From assembly GCA_965223835.1 (NCBI GenBank), contig CBDCXQ010000001.1, positions 4,898,001 through 4,962,000 on the forward strand: a stretch of DNA of 64,000 bases. Direction: 5' to 3'. Shown here piece after piece: positions 50,018-59,146 of the stretch. Source of the DNA: CAVYXZ01 sp965223835. Its GTDB lineage: Bacteria; Chloroflexota; Anaerolineae; Aggregatilineales; Phototrophicaceae. Both the position numbers and the translations under genes were made by a program. Positions within the stretch are counted from its first letter, which is position 1. Each line of letters begins with the position of its first letter. The notes beneath the pieces were generated by a model. It ran no database searches. It was not told where the DNA came from and saw only the letters and a program-made list of their open reading frames with translations.

Positions 50018-50494
50018 TCATCCAATCCACGTTGGGAACAGGCCCGGCAGGTCTTTATCCAACGCCCGCAGGTACAGGCTGGCTTTGGCGTAGAAGATCA
50101 GCAGCGCTTCCCGGTAGATGTGATAATGCACCTCAATCGGCGTGGTGAAGTGGACGCGATCAATCAGCTTGTTTTGAAGATCGTCATCGCTCAGTCCGCG
50201 CAACGCGGCGTCCAACTGCTCGTCTAACGCCTTAAACCACGCGGTAAGCTGCTCGACGCTGGTTGCCAGCCCCGGTTCAAGATTGCGATAGCTGAGGTCC
50301 AGCTTGAATGTTTTGAACGACTCGATATAGACGTGTTCGACTTCACCCATTTCCCGGCACAATTCGCCCAGCGTGATGTTCTTCCCCGGCAGGCGATAAT
50401 GCAGGTCCTCATCGGTCAGGATGTTCATCAGGTCGTTGCGCATGGATTGTGTCTGGTGCAGCACCTCAAGTTGATTTTGAACAAGGCGGTTCAT
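50018..50494 (-). CDS. DinB family protein
   Basis: The protein has 158 residues forming a four-helix bundle: LEVLHQTQSMRNDLMNILTDEDLHYRLPGKN, LGELCREMGEVEHVYIES, then two further helices with VHYHIYREALLIFYAK. The family (DinB/YfiT-like) usually binds a metal through three His. Only H54-like (EVEH) and the HYH pair are candidates here. Related enzymes include thiol transferases. The substrate is unknown. Confidence 0.75.
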   Translation of the reverse strand: MNRLVQNQLEVLHQTQSMRNDLMNILTDEDLHYRLPGKNITLGELCREMGEVEHVYIESFKTFKLDLSYRNLEPGLATSVEQLTAWFKALDEQLDAALRGLSDDDLQNKLIDRVHFTTPIEVHYHIYREALLIFYAKASLYLRALDKDLPGLFPTWIG

Positions 50495-50629
50495 GATTTA
50501 CCCTATATGCTTACTTCGACACTTTCAGTGTAGCAACAATGCCTGACAGCCAATGTCAGGTATTAATATGGTGGTCAGATCAGGCAATATTGCATACAAT
50601 CACCCGGAGACTTACCATGAGTATTGGGA

Positions 50630-50896
50630 ATGATGACAGCACTCAAATCGCTCAAAAATGTTGGACCGAAGACCATTGATTGGCTGGAAACGGTGGGGAT
50701 TGAGACCGTTGAAGACCTTGAGGCGCTGGGCGCAGCCGCTGCTTATATGCGTCTGAAAGCTGCCTTTCCGCACAAAGTCACCCGCAATGCGCTGTGGGGC
50801 ATTCAAGGTGCGCTGCTTGGCATCCCCTGGAACCAGCTCCCGGCATCCATGAAAGCCGACTTACTGACACAGGTTGAAGAATTGGAACGTTCATGA
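50630..50896 (+). CDS. TfoX/Sxy C-terminal domain protein
   Basis: The protein has 88 residues from ATG 50630. The pattern LKSLKNVGPKTIDWLETVGIETVEDLEALGAAAAYMRLK is the helix-hairpin-helix C-terminal domain of TfoX/Sxy, found alone in many bacteria. The function of such stand-alone domains is unclear. A good ribosome site (CGGAG) is placed for the out-of-frame ATG at 50617 rather than for this start. The stop overlaps the next start by four bases (ATGA), so it leads a three-gene coupled unit. Confidence 0.85.
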   Translation: MMTALKSLKNVGPKTIDWLETVGIETVEDLEALGAAAAYMRLKAAFPHKVTRNALWGIQGALLGIPWNQLPASMKADLLTQVEELERS

Positions 50897-52062
50897 CCCA
50901 GCGCCCCTCACCCATCCGCACCGATGACAGCAATTTTTTTGCCCACAACACGATCGCGGTGCGGCTGCCGCGCATCATCGAAGAAACGATTGACCTGAAC
51001 CCCACGTTCCCGGAGCCAATTTACCGAGCACTGCGGGAACTCCAAACGGCGCTGGCAGATAATCGACCCATTGCTATGCTGGACTTACCGGCCCCCGATT
51101 ACGACGCGTGGTGGGCGGCCTATGTGCAGCACGAAGGCCAGCACTGGCAGGCAACGGACTGGTTCTACGCCGAGGTCTATTTCTACCGGCTGTTTATGCA
51201 GGCGGTACGCTGGTGGGAAACCGAGCACGATCCATTCTGGCCTAAAAAGGCCGAAGAACTCGCCAGTGCTTCGTTGTGGGGCTTGCTGGAACAGGCGCTG
51301 GCGGTGTCTGGCACTGTGGAAGATAAACTGCATGCCTTAATTGAGTTTGCGCTGTGGGGCAACCGCATGGACCTCAGCTATGCAGTGGCATCTTCTCATG
51401 GCAACGACATTCAGGCCGATGATCTGCTGGTGGATGAACGCGATCTGGTGATTGAGCGGCTATTGAGCGGCGGTGGGCCGGTCCATCTCATTGCTGATAA
51501 CGCGGGCACTGAACTGACGATGGATCTGGTATTGCTGGATGCCATTTTGAGCGACGGTATTGCTGAGCAGGCGATTCTACACCTCAAACTGCACCCCACC
51601 TTCGTCAGTGATGCGACGGTCGCCGATGTGCTGGAATTTATCGAGCGTGTGACGACCGATCAACATGGCAGTGCGGCTCAGGGCTTAGGCCACCGGCTGC
51701 GGCAATGGCTCGAAACCGGACAATTGCGACTGGCCCCCGACCCTTACTGGAACAGCAGCCATTTTTTGTGGGAGCTACCGCCGCGATTGTCACGTCTGTT
51801 CCAGCAATCTCGATTGGCAATTATCAAAGGGGATGCCAATTATCGGCGAATGGTGGGCGATGCGTTGTGGCCTACCGATACGCGCCTGTCGGCAGTGGCG
51901 GGCTTTTTCCCCTGTCCCCTGCTGGCCCTGCGCACCCTCAAAAGCGACCCGGTGGTTGGGCTAGCGACGGGATTGGACGCCCGGCTCGATACCCTTGACG
52001 ACCAGTGGCGGGTCAACGGTCGGCGCGGCGTTCTGCAAACAACCCTGGAGCGGGCAAGATGA
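50893..52062 (+). CDS. DUF89 / ARMT1-like damage-control phosphatase
   Basis: The protein has 389 residues. The metal-site motif DNAGTELTMDLVLLD starts at D202/N203 and the second motif KGDANYRRMVGD at about 312, matching the ARMT1 branch of DUF89. An N-terminal helical part with HEGQHWQATDWFYAEVYFYR is also typical of that branch. These Mn/Co-dependent phosphatases remove damaged or excess phosphometabolites; ARMT1 members may also be methyltransferases. It is coupled by four-base overlaps to the TfoX-C gene before and the hypothetical gene after. Confidence 0.85.
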   Translation: MTQRPSPIRTDDSNFFAHNTIAVRLPRIIEETIDLNPTFPEPIYRALRELQTALADNRPIAMLDLPAPDYDAWWAAYVQHEGQHWQATDWFYAEVYFYRLFMQAVRWWETEHDPFWPKKAEELASASLWGLLEQALAVSGTVEDKLHALIEFALWGNRMDLSYAVASSHGNDIQADDLLVDERDLVIERLLSGGGPVHLIADNAGTELTMDLVLLDAILSDGIAEQAILHLKLHPTFVSDATVADVLEFIERVTTDQHGSAAQGLGHRLRQWLETGQLRLAPDPYWNSSHFLWELPPRLSRLFQQSRLAIIKGDANYRRMVGDALWPTDTRLSAVAGFFPCPLLALRTLKSDPVVGLATGLDARLDTLDDQWRVNGRRGVLQTTLERAR

Positions 52063-52478
52063 GTCAACGATATTCTGAACATTATGTCGCCGTCTGTCAT
52101 GAAGTCGAGGCCCACATCGCCGAACGGCTCGGACGTCCGCTGACTGCACCCGAAAAGCACGCGATCTGGGGCGCGGGGACATTGCCCTGGCTGGAAATGC
52201 GTGTGCAAGTACCAATACAACAGGTATCCAATGCCGACGACCTATCCGCGCTGCTGGTAAATGCGGCGGCAGACCTGGACGGGCGTTTGGCGGAAATGAT
52301 AGACAGCCTGGATGGAATGCTGTGTGCGTTGCTGGAACGCGACCTGTCGAATCAAGAACGTCAACAACTGAACCAATTGTCCGATGTGATTGCGGTGATG
52401 CATGTTGGCGAAGAAGTTGCCATTGCCGTACCCGACGTTCGGGAGGCTGTTCTGCGTGATCTACTGTCGAGGTTATAA
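52059..52478 (+). CDS. Hypothetical protein, third gene of the DUF89 operon
   Basis: The protein has 139 residues from the ATG that overlaps the DUF89 stop (ATGA). It looks soluble and mostly helical (ERLGRPLTAPEKHAIWGAG; LDGRLAEMIDSLDGMLCALLERDLS). I do not recognise the family. Translational coupling to the phosphatase suggests a linked role. A weak hairpin (AGTTGT/ACAACT, 52499-52520) lies between it and the convergent kinase gene. Confidence 0.55.
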   Translation: MSQRYSEHYVAVCHEVEAHIAERLGRPLTAPEKHAIWGAGTLPWLEMRVQVPIQQVSNADDLSALLVNAAADLDGRLAEMIDSLDGMLCALLERDLSNQERQQLNQLSDVIAVMHVGEEVAIAVPDVREAVLRDLLSRL

Positions 52479-52522
52479 AAGGTGATGGTCTACTCTGTAG
52501 TTGTGGATTGCCAAACAACTGA

Positions 52523-55189
52523 TTAGCAGGAAGTTGGCAAAGTGAAATAAAAGCAACAACCGCCCTGAGGGTTAGTTTCCACCCCCACTTCGCCCCCAAG
52601 GTTGGAAACAATGCGCTGAACAATCGACAACCCTAAACCATGCCCGGTCGCGTCAGTCTGGTTGAGGCGGGTAAAAGGCGTGAAAAGCCGTGCCTGATCT
52701 TCGGGTAGCAGGCCAACCCCATTGTCTTTCACCCAATACCGAATCGTGCCGTCTTGCGGTTCATCGGCACCAATCTCTACAGCGGGCGGCGCACCACCAT
52801 AATTCAAAGCGTTTTCAATATAATTCATCCAGACTTCTTCAATCCAGGGGGCATAGCCCAGGGCGGCTGGGAGACGATATGGGATGATTATTTGCACGTT
52901 GCAATCTACGATTTTCTCAGCCAACCGTTGTTGGGCAGCAGCAACGACCTGTGCCATATCCAGCGGCCTGATAGGGATGTCATCCGGGTTGCGAATACTG
53001 GCAAGCAAGAGCAAGGCATCAACAATCGCCGCCATCTTATCTGCCATTTCCTGGATTGATAGCAGATCACTTTGACGCTTTTCCACTGGCATCTTCTCAA
53101 AAAACATTGACAGTTTCTGGCTCTTGAGTGATAGGGCCGCCAGCGGGTTCTTAAGATCATGGGCGACCGTATGGGCAAAGGCATCCAACTCGCCGATTAA
53201 TCGCTCCCGCTCCGCTTCGATACGCTTTCGATCACTAATATCGCGGCCAATGCTCTGGAAACCTTTGATGTAGTCGCCCTCCATGAGCAAAGTGGTTGTT
53301 TGTTCAATCCAGTGTTCATCACCAGTATGGATAATGACGGGGAACTCAAGTCGTGTCTCGCGCACCCGATCTTGAAATTGCTTCCGATAGAACTGTACAA
53401 CCTGCTTACAGTACCGCTCAGGGATTAAGCTGGTAAAATGTTTGCCGATGATATCGCCGACTTCATAGCCAGCCATACGTGCACCGATATCATTGATATA
53501 CGTAAAAAAACCATTCACATCGGTTGTGTACACTACATCAATCGCATTTTCGATTAACAGCCGATACCGTTGTTCACTCTCGCTTAACGCGGCTTCCAAT
53601 TGCTTGCGCTCGGTAACGTCTTGAACGACACCGATGATCCGCGTGGGTTCACCCTGTTCATTGTAAACAACCTCGGCCTCACTATAAGCGTGTTTAACCG
53701 TCTTATCCTGCAAAACAATCCGGTATTCCAGCGGTTTGGCTGACTTATCGACTAAGGATTGTTGCTGCGTTTTGACAACGAGATCAACATCATCCGGGTG
53801 AATCCATTGCAAAATATCCGACATCATCAGTGCCCCGGCTTTGTTCGGGTCCAGGTCAAATAACGAATACATAGCATCGGATACTGTCACACGATCAGCA
53901 GCAATGTCCCATTCAAAACTGCCCATATGCGCGATGTGCTGTGCTTTAGAAAGCTGCTTCTGACTCTTATGCAACGCTTCCTGCATCTGCCGGGATTCAG
54001 TAATATCTCGACAAATACACTGAAATCCTTCGACATGATCACCATCGCGCAGCAGGATTGTGGATTGCTCAACCCACTTCTCTTCACCGTCTGGTGTCAC
54101 GATCAAAAATGTATACCGCGTTTCGGGGATGCATTGGTGTAATTGTTGCGAGTAAAATTCATATACTCGTTCTTGCCACGAGTCCGCAATAACTTTGGTA
54201 AAGCGCTCACCGAGCAAGGTTTCAGGAGGATAGCCGGTGATGCGTTCACACATCGGATTGAGATAAGTGAAAAAACCACGGGCATCAGTGGTGTAGACTA
54301 GGTCGCTAGCATTTTCAATAATTTGTCGGTAGCGGTTTTCACTCGCTTGCAGGGCATCTTGTAAACGGTTTCGTTCAGTAATATCCTGCGAAATCCCAAA
54401 TAACCGAAGCGGAGTGCCCGCGTCGTCAACGATTAACTGGCCGCGTGAATAAAGAAACCGGGTCTCGCCATCTGAGCGGTGAATGCGGTAAGAAAAATCG
54501 ACCATTTCTTGCGACTGCACACGATCTTCATACACCTGTTGTGCCAGATCGCGGTCATCAGAATGAACAAATTCCAGAAATCCGTTAGGCGTGGGTTGAT
54601 AGGTTTGCGCATCAAGACCATAGATCCGGTACAGTTCATCTGACCATACGACAACATCCGTTTGCAAATCCCAATCCCAGTTACCGACGTGAGCCAGTTG
54701 TTGAGCCTCAGCTAACAGGGCTTCATTTCTACTAAGCGCCGATTGCGTGACTTGATGACGGGCGATTTCGGCCTGCAACTGAGTGTTTTGAAGTTCGAGC
54801 CGCTGTTTGGCGTCCGTGAGTGACAAATGCGTTTCAATGCGGGCGATCAACTCTTCAATAGCAAAGGGCTTGACGATATAGTCTACGCCTCCAACCTGAA
54901 GGCCTTTGACTTTATCGACCGGATCATCAATTGCACTGAGGAAGATGACGGGAATATCCCGGAAACGATCATCATTCTTAAACTGCTGACAGACTGCATA
55001 CCCATTGGCTCCCGGCATAAAAACATCGAGGATAATCAGGTCAATGGAATTATGTTCTGCGGCCTGAATTGCTTCCGTACCATTGGCTGCGGTCTTCGCG
55101 ATGTATCCCTTATGCTCCAGAACCTGTACAACCGCCTTCAAAATGGCTGGATCGTCATCAACGGCGAGTATACATGGCTGGTGTTTCAT
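52523..55189 (-). CDS. Hybrid receiver - multiple PAS - histidine kinase
   Basis: The protein has 888 residues without membrane segments, so it is a cytoplasmic sensor. It opens with a receiver domain (LAVDDDPAIL, phospho-acceptor D55 in LIILDVFMPG, VKPF) and a coiled coil. Four PAS/PAC units follow between about residues 165 and 655 (for example NWDWDLQTDVVVWSDELYRIYG and DLVYTTDARGFFTYLNPM); the second and fourth resemble each other, as do the first and third. The kinase core has H677 in AHTVAHDLKNPL, an N-box with NYIENALNYGG, and G-boxes DNGVGL and GHGLGLSIVQ. The receiver-first order makes it a hybrid kinase whose activity could be set by upstream phosphorylation. No separate output regulator gene is adjacent. 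Confidence 0.95.
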   Translation of the reverse strand: MKHQPCILAVDDDPAILKAVVQVLEHKGYIAKTAANGTEAIQAAEHNSIDLIILDVFMPGANGYAVCQQFKNDDRFRDIPVIFLSAIDDPVDKVKGLQVGGVDYIVKPFAIEELIARIETHLSLTDAKQRLELQNTQLQAEIARHQVTQSALSRNEALLAEAQQLAHVGNWDWDLQTDVVVWSDELYRIYGLDAQTYQPTPNGFLEFVHSDDRDLAQQVYEDRVQSQEMVDFSYRIHRSDGETRFLYSRGQLIVDDAGTPLRLFGISQDITERNRLQDALQASENRYRQIIENASDLVYTTDARGFFTYLNPMCERITGYPPETLLGERFTKVIADSWQERVYEFYSQQLHQCIPETRYTFLIVTPDGEEKWVEQSTILLRDGDHVEGFQCICRDITESRQMQEALHKSQKQLSKAQHIAHMGSFEWDIAADRVTVSDAMYSLFDLDPNKAGALMMSDILQWIHPDDVDLVVKTQQQSLVDKSAKPLEYRIVLQDKTVKHAYSEAEVVYNEQGEPTRIIGVVQDVTERKQLEAALSESEQRYRLLIENAIDVVYTTDVNGFFTYINDIGARMAGYEVGDIIGKHFTSLIPERYCKQVVQFYRKQFQDRVRETRLEFPVIIHTGDEHWIEQTTTLLMEGDYIKGFQSIGRDISDRKRIEAERERLIGELDAFAHTVAHDLKNPLAALSLKSQKLSMFFEKMPVEKRQSDLLSIQEMADKMAAIVDALLLLASIRNPDDIPIRPLDMAQVVAAAQQRLAEKIVDCNVQIIIPYRLPAALGYAPWIEEVWMNYIENALNYGGAPPAVEIGADEPQDGTIRYWVKDNGVGLLPEDQARLFTPFTRLNQTDATGHGLGLSIVQRIVSNLGGEVGVETNPQGGCCFYFTLPTSC

Positions 55190-55384
55190 CGGATTTTCAC
55201 CAATCTATCAAAACAAAGTAAAGTAAAGTGCCAATCAAATCGATTGAAGCGTTTACATCTACATTTTAACCTTTAAGAAATTTTCTAGCATAAAGATAAA
55301 AGATAGAAGAACAGTGAACATATCTCTGAGGATGAAGGCACATCCCGCTTTACAGAGACAGCGCAACGAAAGGAGAATTCAAAC

Positions 55385-55648
55385 ATGAAGCCAGATTCAA
55401 GCTATCCGACTATCCGCACCCACTTGATCGCCATCTCTGTTTTTCTGCTGGGCATATATGTCTATGGCGGTTTCCTGGCCTGTTGCACGGTAGACCCCTC
55501 ATCATGGCTGTGTCTTGGTGCTGTTTTCATTGCTTTCTTTAGCTACTTGATCGCTGATAAGCTGGCGCAACGGCTACATCGAGGGCGTTTTATCCGAGTT
55601 CCCCGTTATTCGGAACCCGATGTTAACGAAAAACCCAAATGCGACTGA
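55385..55648 (+). CDS. Small two-helix membrane protein
   Basis: The protein has 87 residues with AAAGGAG nine bases before the ATG. Two hydrophobic helices (LIAISVFLLGIYVYGGFLA and WLCLGAVFIAFFSYLIA) are joined by a short loop with Cys residues, and a basic tail (RLHRGRFIRVPR) would face the cytoplasm. No family recognised. It is divergent from the sensor kinase gene, so a link to that signal path is possible but unsupported. Confidence 0.6.
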   Translation: MKPDSSYPTIRTHLIAISVFLLGIYVYGGFLACCTVDPSSWLCLGAVFIAFFSYLIADKLAQRLHRGRFIRVPRYSEPDVNEKPKCD

Positions 55649-55700
55649 TGTCAGGGGATTCCTCGGCAAACATTAAGTTGTATCAGGCACGGTCATGCCC

Positions 55701-55706
55701 TACAAT
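55701..55706 (+). promoter_or_regulatory. Candidate -10 element of the amidase gene
   Basis: TACAAT in a GCCCTACAAT context lies 35 bases before the ATG at 55742, which has no clear ribosome site. Confidence 0.3.
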
Positions 55707-55741
55707 CAGACTGAACCCGAAATACAGAGTTAATATCCACA

Positions 55742-56806
55742 ATGCCTAACGACGACACCCCACAATTTGAGGATGCCGAAAATAACGAGGAAGAACCACG
55801 CCCGATTCCCGCGTCGGTCACGTTTATGGAGATCATGCGGCAGGCCGCTGCTGCTGCCAATCCTGAACCCATCGAAGATCCTGATGAACCTGACGATCAA
55901 TTCGAACCCCCACAGGTCCAACTGCCACCCAATCCACTCAAGCCAGAAAACAGCGTCGATCGTCAGCGCAAGAATGCCGCTGCATTAGAAGTTCAGCGCA
56001 TCAAACGCGTCGAACGGCGTCGCGCCCAACGGCGTCACCGCACCGTCGGCATGTTGGGGGGCATGTTGCGCTCGTTTATCGTCGTCAGTGTGGCCGCTGG
56101 TTTGATGGCGACCATCTTCGTCTGGTGGACGCCCTCACAATTTCTATCCAGTGAAGTCCGGGCTGAACTTGGGCAGGTGCAGGCGATTGATCGCTCTACG
56201 CCGATTCCGACAGTGCAGCCCACCCCTAACTGGTTGCGCAAAATTGGCATCGTCTCTGGACATCGTGGCCCTGAACTCGACCCCGGTGCAGTTTGTCCCG
56301 ATGGTCTTACCGAAGCGGAGATCAACTTTGATGTAGCCCAGCGCGTCGTCCGGGATCTGCGGGGGCAGGGCTACTCGGTTGACCTGCTCGATGAGTTCGA
56401 CCCACGACTGGAAAATTATCAGGCGATGGCACTGGTGTCCATTCATGCTAACACCTGTGCCACGTTTTCCGAGCGAGTCTCTGGTTATCTGGTGGCCGCC
56501 GCTGCCGCCCGCGTGACTGCTCGCTTGGACGATACACTCCTGGTCGATTGCATCGCCGAATATTATCAGCAGGAGACGGGCCTGGATCGTCACAGCGGCC
56601 TCACCGAAGACATGACCAATTACCACACCTTCCGCGAGATTCACCCACTGACCCCAGCGGCAATTGTTGAGCTGGGCTTTATGCTGGCTGACCGCGACTT
56701 ACTGACCAATCGCCCGGATGTCGCCGCCCGCGGCATTGCTAATGGTGTACTCTGCTATCTGCAACCCGGCGACGAACCGTCGTTGGGTGATGACGAAGGG
56801 GCTTAA
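55742..56806 (+). CDS. N-acetylmuramoyl-L-alanine amidase (Amidase_3) with N-terminal membrane anchor
   Basis: The protein has 354 residues. A charged, Pro-rich N-terminal part (about 100 residues) and a basic stretch precede one hydrophobic helix (FIVVSVAAGLMATIFVWW, near residue 115), so the catalytic part is outside. That part has the zinc ligands of the family: His in IVSGHRGP, Glu in LTEAEINFDVA, His in VSIHANT, and the catalytic Glu in AIVELGFMLAD. It would cleave the bond between muramic acid and L-alanine in peptidoglycan. The long cytoplasmic segment is unusual for the family. Confidence 0.88.
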   Translation: MPNDDTPQFEDAENNEEEPRPIPASVTFMEIMRQAAAAANPEPIEDPDEPDDQFEPPQVQLPPNPLKPENSVDRQRKNAAALEVQRIKRVERRRAQRRHRTVGMLGGMLRSFIVVSVAAGLMATIFVWWTPSQFLSSEVRAELGQVQAIDRSTPIPTVQPTPNWLRKIGIVSGHRGPELDPGAVCPDGLTEAEINFDVAQRVVRDLRGQGYSVDLLDEFDPRLENYQAMALVSIHANTCATFSERVSGYLVAAAAARVTARLDDTLLVDCIAEYYQQETGLDRHSGLTEDMTNYHTFREIHPLTPAAIVELGFMLADRDLLTNRPDVAARGIANGVLCYLQPGDEPSLGDDEGA

Positions 56807-56919
56807 TTATTTATGCAACCCCCTAAAGGGAGGAGCCGCACAGACAGGGATTTCAATCTCAGGTGTTGGGATTGCCACGAAACGTTACAAACTACTCATT
56901 CGTGCCACAATCGGCTTGA

Positions 56920-56928
56920 TGCTACAAT
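56920..56928 (+). promoter_or_regulatory. Candidate extended -10 promoter of the esterase-fold/VOC pair
   Basis: TGCTACAAT (TGn plus TACAAT) lies 35 bases before the ATG at 56964 and is identical to the element before the toxin-antitoxin pair. Confidence 0.45.
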
Positions 56929-56963
56929 AGCGAGAGATTTGCGTACAGGAAGGAGTCACGCAG

Positions 56964-58160
56964 ATGTCGGACTGGGACACGTTTGAGGCGTTTCTGGCAG
57001 AAGTGCAAACTGAGGATGATGCCAAAGGACGCCAGGATTTAGTGAATGCCTTACTGCGCCAGCGCCCCGAATGGCCCTGGATTAATGGGCGACGGGCGAC
57101 GTTTATTCATAATCAATCTGGCACCCAGAGCGCCGCGCTTAATCTGGATACCATCAAAAACGACCCCCCATTTGCCCCGATGACCAATGTTGAGGGCACC
57201 TCATTGTGGTACGTCAATTACGAATTCGAACTGGATGACTTGCTGGATTATCTGATCGCGGTTGATGACCCGCTGACGCCGCTAGCGGGTGACCCCAACA
57301 TCCTCCAGCGGGTGACACAGCATTGGCAAGCCGACGCGCTGAACCCCACCCAGATGAAAACCGCACAGATCGATGTCTCGGTACTGCGAATGCCCAGAGC
57401 GCGACCATTCCCCGATTGGTCGGCGATGCGGGCCGTGCCCCGCGGTATGGTGATGGAACACCCACTGAGCAGCCGCCAACTAGATTTTGCTGATCGACGC
57501 TCATGGGTCTATACCCCACCGGATTATAATGACAATGTCGAATATCCCTTACTGATTCTGATGGATGCGTTATGGGCCAATGGCCCGCTGCAAGTGCCCT
57601 ATATTGCCGATACACTGATTAAACATGGCCGGATGCAACCCACGATTATCGCTATGGTCCAGAGTCCCCCGCAGGAGCAAAAAGCCGCCGAGATGATTAG
57701 CAATGATCGGCACGGTCTTTTCCTGCTTTCCGAGCTGGTACCCTTTGTGAAGAGCCATTATAGCGTCAATCCGTTAGACATCGGTATTGGTGGCGTGGGG
57801 TTAGGTGCAGTAGCGGCAGCCTATGCCACATTAATTAACCCGACCGCTTTCAAGCACCTCATCATGATTTCACCACCCCTCGCGCCCCAGACCAAAGGCG
57901 AAGAATCGCTGGCAAATTATCGCCGTCGTTTTGAAACGGCAGGCATCCTGCCAGAGCGCATCTTCCAGGCCGTTGGTCGCTACGAGACCTTTGCCCGCTT
58001 TTTGAAGCCCGGTCGTCGCCTGGCCGAAGTCATCCAACGCCGCAATGATGTCCACTTCCGCTTTGTCGAACATGGCAGCGGCCATGGACTGGTCGCCTTC
58101 AAAGGCATCTTCCCCGAAGCATTGGCCTGGACTTACCCTGCTAAGGAGTCGTCGTTTTGA
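56964..58160 (+). CDS. Esterase-fold protein (enterochelin-esterase-like) lacking the catalytic serine
   Basis: The protein has 398 residues with AGGAG eight bases before the ATG. The C-terminal 230 residues follow the enterochelin esterase/esterase D pattern: RSWVYTPPDYNDNVEYPLLILMDA, then SELVPFVKSHYSV. At the nucleophile elbow it reads GIGGVGLGAVAA, where the family has G.S.GG, so the Ser is replaced by Gly. The His region GSGHGLVAFKGIFPEALAW is kept. The N-terminal 150 residues match the usual starch-binding-like domain of Fes proteins only loosely. It is probably not a serine hydrolase and may bind a ligand instead. The next gene's start overlaps its stop. Confidence 0.8.
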   Translation: MSDWDTFEAFLAEVQTEDDAKGRQDLVNALLRQRPEWPWINGRRATFIHNQSGTQSAALNLDTIKNDPPFAPMTNVEGTSLWYVNYEFELDDLLDYLIAVDDPLTPLAGDPNILQRVTQHWQADALNPTQMKTAQIDVSVLRMPRARPFPDWSAMRAVPRGMVMEHPLSSRQLDFADRRSWVYTPPDYNDNVEYPLLILMDALWANGPLQVPYIADTLIKHGRMQPTIIAMVQSPPQEQKAAEMISNDRHGLFLLSELVPFVKSHYSVNPLDIGIGGVGLGAVAAAYATLINPTAFKHLIMISPPLAPQTKGEESLANYRRRFETAGILPERIFQAVGRYETFARFLKPGRRLAEVIQRRNDVHFRFVEHGSGHGLVAFKGIFPEALAWTYPAKESSF

Positions 58161-58960
58161 CGTACACCTTCGATCACGCCATTATCGCCGTCGCTGATCT
58201 GGATGTCGCCACCGCTGATTTCCAGGCACTGGGATTCAACGCCTTTTATGGGGGTCAACACGCCGATGGTAAAACCCATAACGCGCTGATTGTGTTTGCC
58301 GATGGTGGCTATCTGGAACTGCTGGCACCCGTCAACGTTGATTTTTTGAATACCATGGAAACGGTCGACCTGACCAGTTTTCTGGACTTCGTTGCCAAAG
58401 GCGATGGCTGGGCCGGGTATGCCCTGCTGGCGGATGATCTGGAAGCCGCCGCTGCCGGAATGCGGGATCGGGGCATCGCGATCGGCAGGCCTGCGGCCAA
58501 CAGCCGCCAGCGCCCGGATGGTGAGACGCTGGCCTGGCGAACGGTTGCGGTCGATAATAGCCGCACCCCGTTTTTCATCAGTGACGAGACCGATCGCGTC
58601 CTGCGTGTGCCAGATGATACCGACAAATTTACCCAGCCCAATGGCGTGATCGGCGTCGCTGGACTGGTAGTGGCGGTACAAAAACTGGACAAAGCCATCG
58701 AACACTACCGCGCCTTGCTGAATCTGCAACCCCAACGGCCTGGTGTAGCGGTCAACGATGCCGAAACCGCCGATTTCAAGCTGGGCGATTTTACGCTCAC
58801 GCTGGCCGCGCCCGAAGATTTTGGCGGACCATTACACATCTATATCAAAGAACGCGGCGAAGTCCCCTACCTGATTCGTCTCAAAACCACCGATTCCAGC
58901 CGGGCCGGACTGCTGAACCTGAAGCAAGCTCACGGCGCGCGAATTGAATTGGTTGAGTAA
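58157..58960 (+). CDS. VOC / glyoxalase-like domain protein
   Basis: The protein has 267 residues from a TTG that overlaps the upstream stop; AAGGAG eight bases before supports it. FDHAIIAVADLDVATADFQALGF is the typical first strand and helix of a vicinal-oxygen-chelate unit, and YLELLAPVN carries a metal-ligand-like Glu. A second unit starts at about residue 165 (IGVAGLVVAVQKLDKAIEHYRALL). It matches the glyoxalase-like group of unknown substrate. Translational coupling with the serine-less esterase suggests a joint function. Confidence 0.85.
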   Translation: MTYTFDHAIIAVADLDVATADFQALGFNAFYGGQHADGKTHNALIVFADGGYLELLAPVNVDFLNTMETVDLTSFLDFVAKGDGWAGYALLADDLEAAAAGMRDRGIAIGRPAANSRQRPDGETLAWRTVAVDNSRTPFFISDETDRVLRVPDDTDKFTQPNGVIGVAGLVVAVQKLDKAIEHYRALLNLQPQRPGVAVNDAETADFKLGDFTLTLAAPEDFGGPLHIYIKERGEVPYLIRLKTTDSSRAGLLNLKQAHGARIELVE

Positions 58961-59015
58961 TAGTCGGCTGAAAAACCATTCGATAAATTCCAGGACATGA
59001 TTGTCGTTGCAATTG

Positions 59016-59044
59016 TTGACAACGTGTCCCGACTCCGTTATTGT
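59016..59044 (+). promoter_or_regulatory. Promoter upstream of the leader peptide and transporter gene
   Basis: TTGACA (59016-59021) and TATTGT (59039-59044) are 17 bases apart. The -35 box lies in the small palindrome GTTGACAAC (59015-59023), a possible operator half. Transcription would start near 59051, 33 bases before the leader start codon. Confidence 0.6.
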
Positions 59045-59083
59045 TTTGCCATCGGATACACATAGAGTTCAGGAGGTGTTCAA

Positions 59084-59146
59084 GTGCTTAACCTCAACAA
59101 CATCCTCCATCAGACCTCATTGGGCCGGTGTTGGATTAACCGGTAA
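59084..59146 (+). CDS. Putative 20-residue leader peptide before the transporter
   Basis: A GTG codon seven bases after a perfect AGGAGG opens a frame of 20 codons ending in TAA at 59144. The peptide is MLNLNNILHQTSLGRCWINR. The ribosome site is among the best of the window and a good promoter lies just upstream, while the transporter start is 88 bases downstream. This arrangement resembles leader peptides that control efflux genes by ribosome stalling; no clear alternative hairpins could be folded by eye. It might also be an unrelated small protein. Confidence 0.45.
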   Translation: MLNLNNILHQTSLGRCWINR

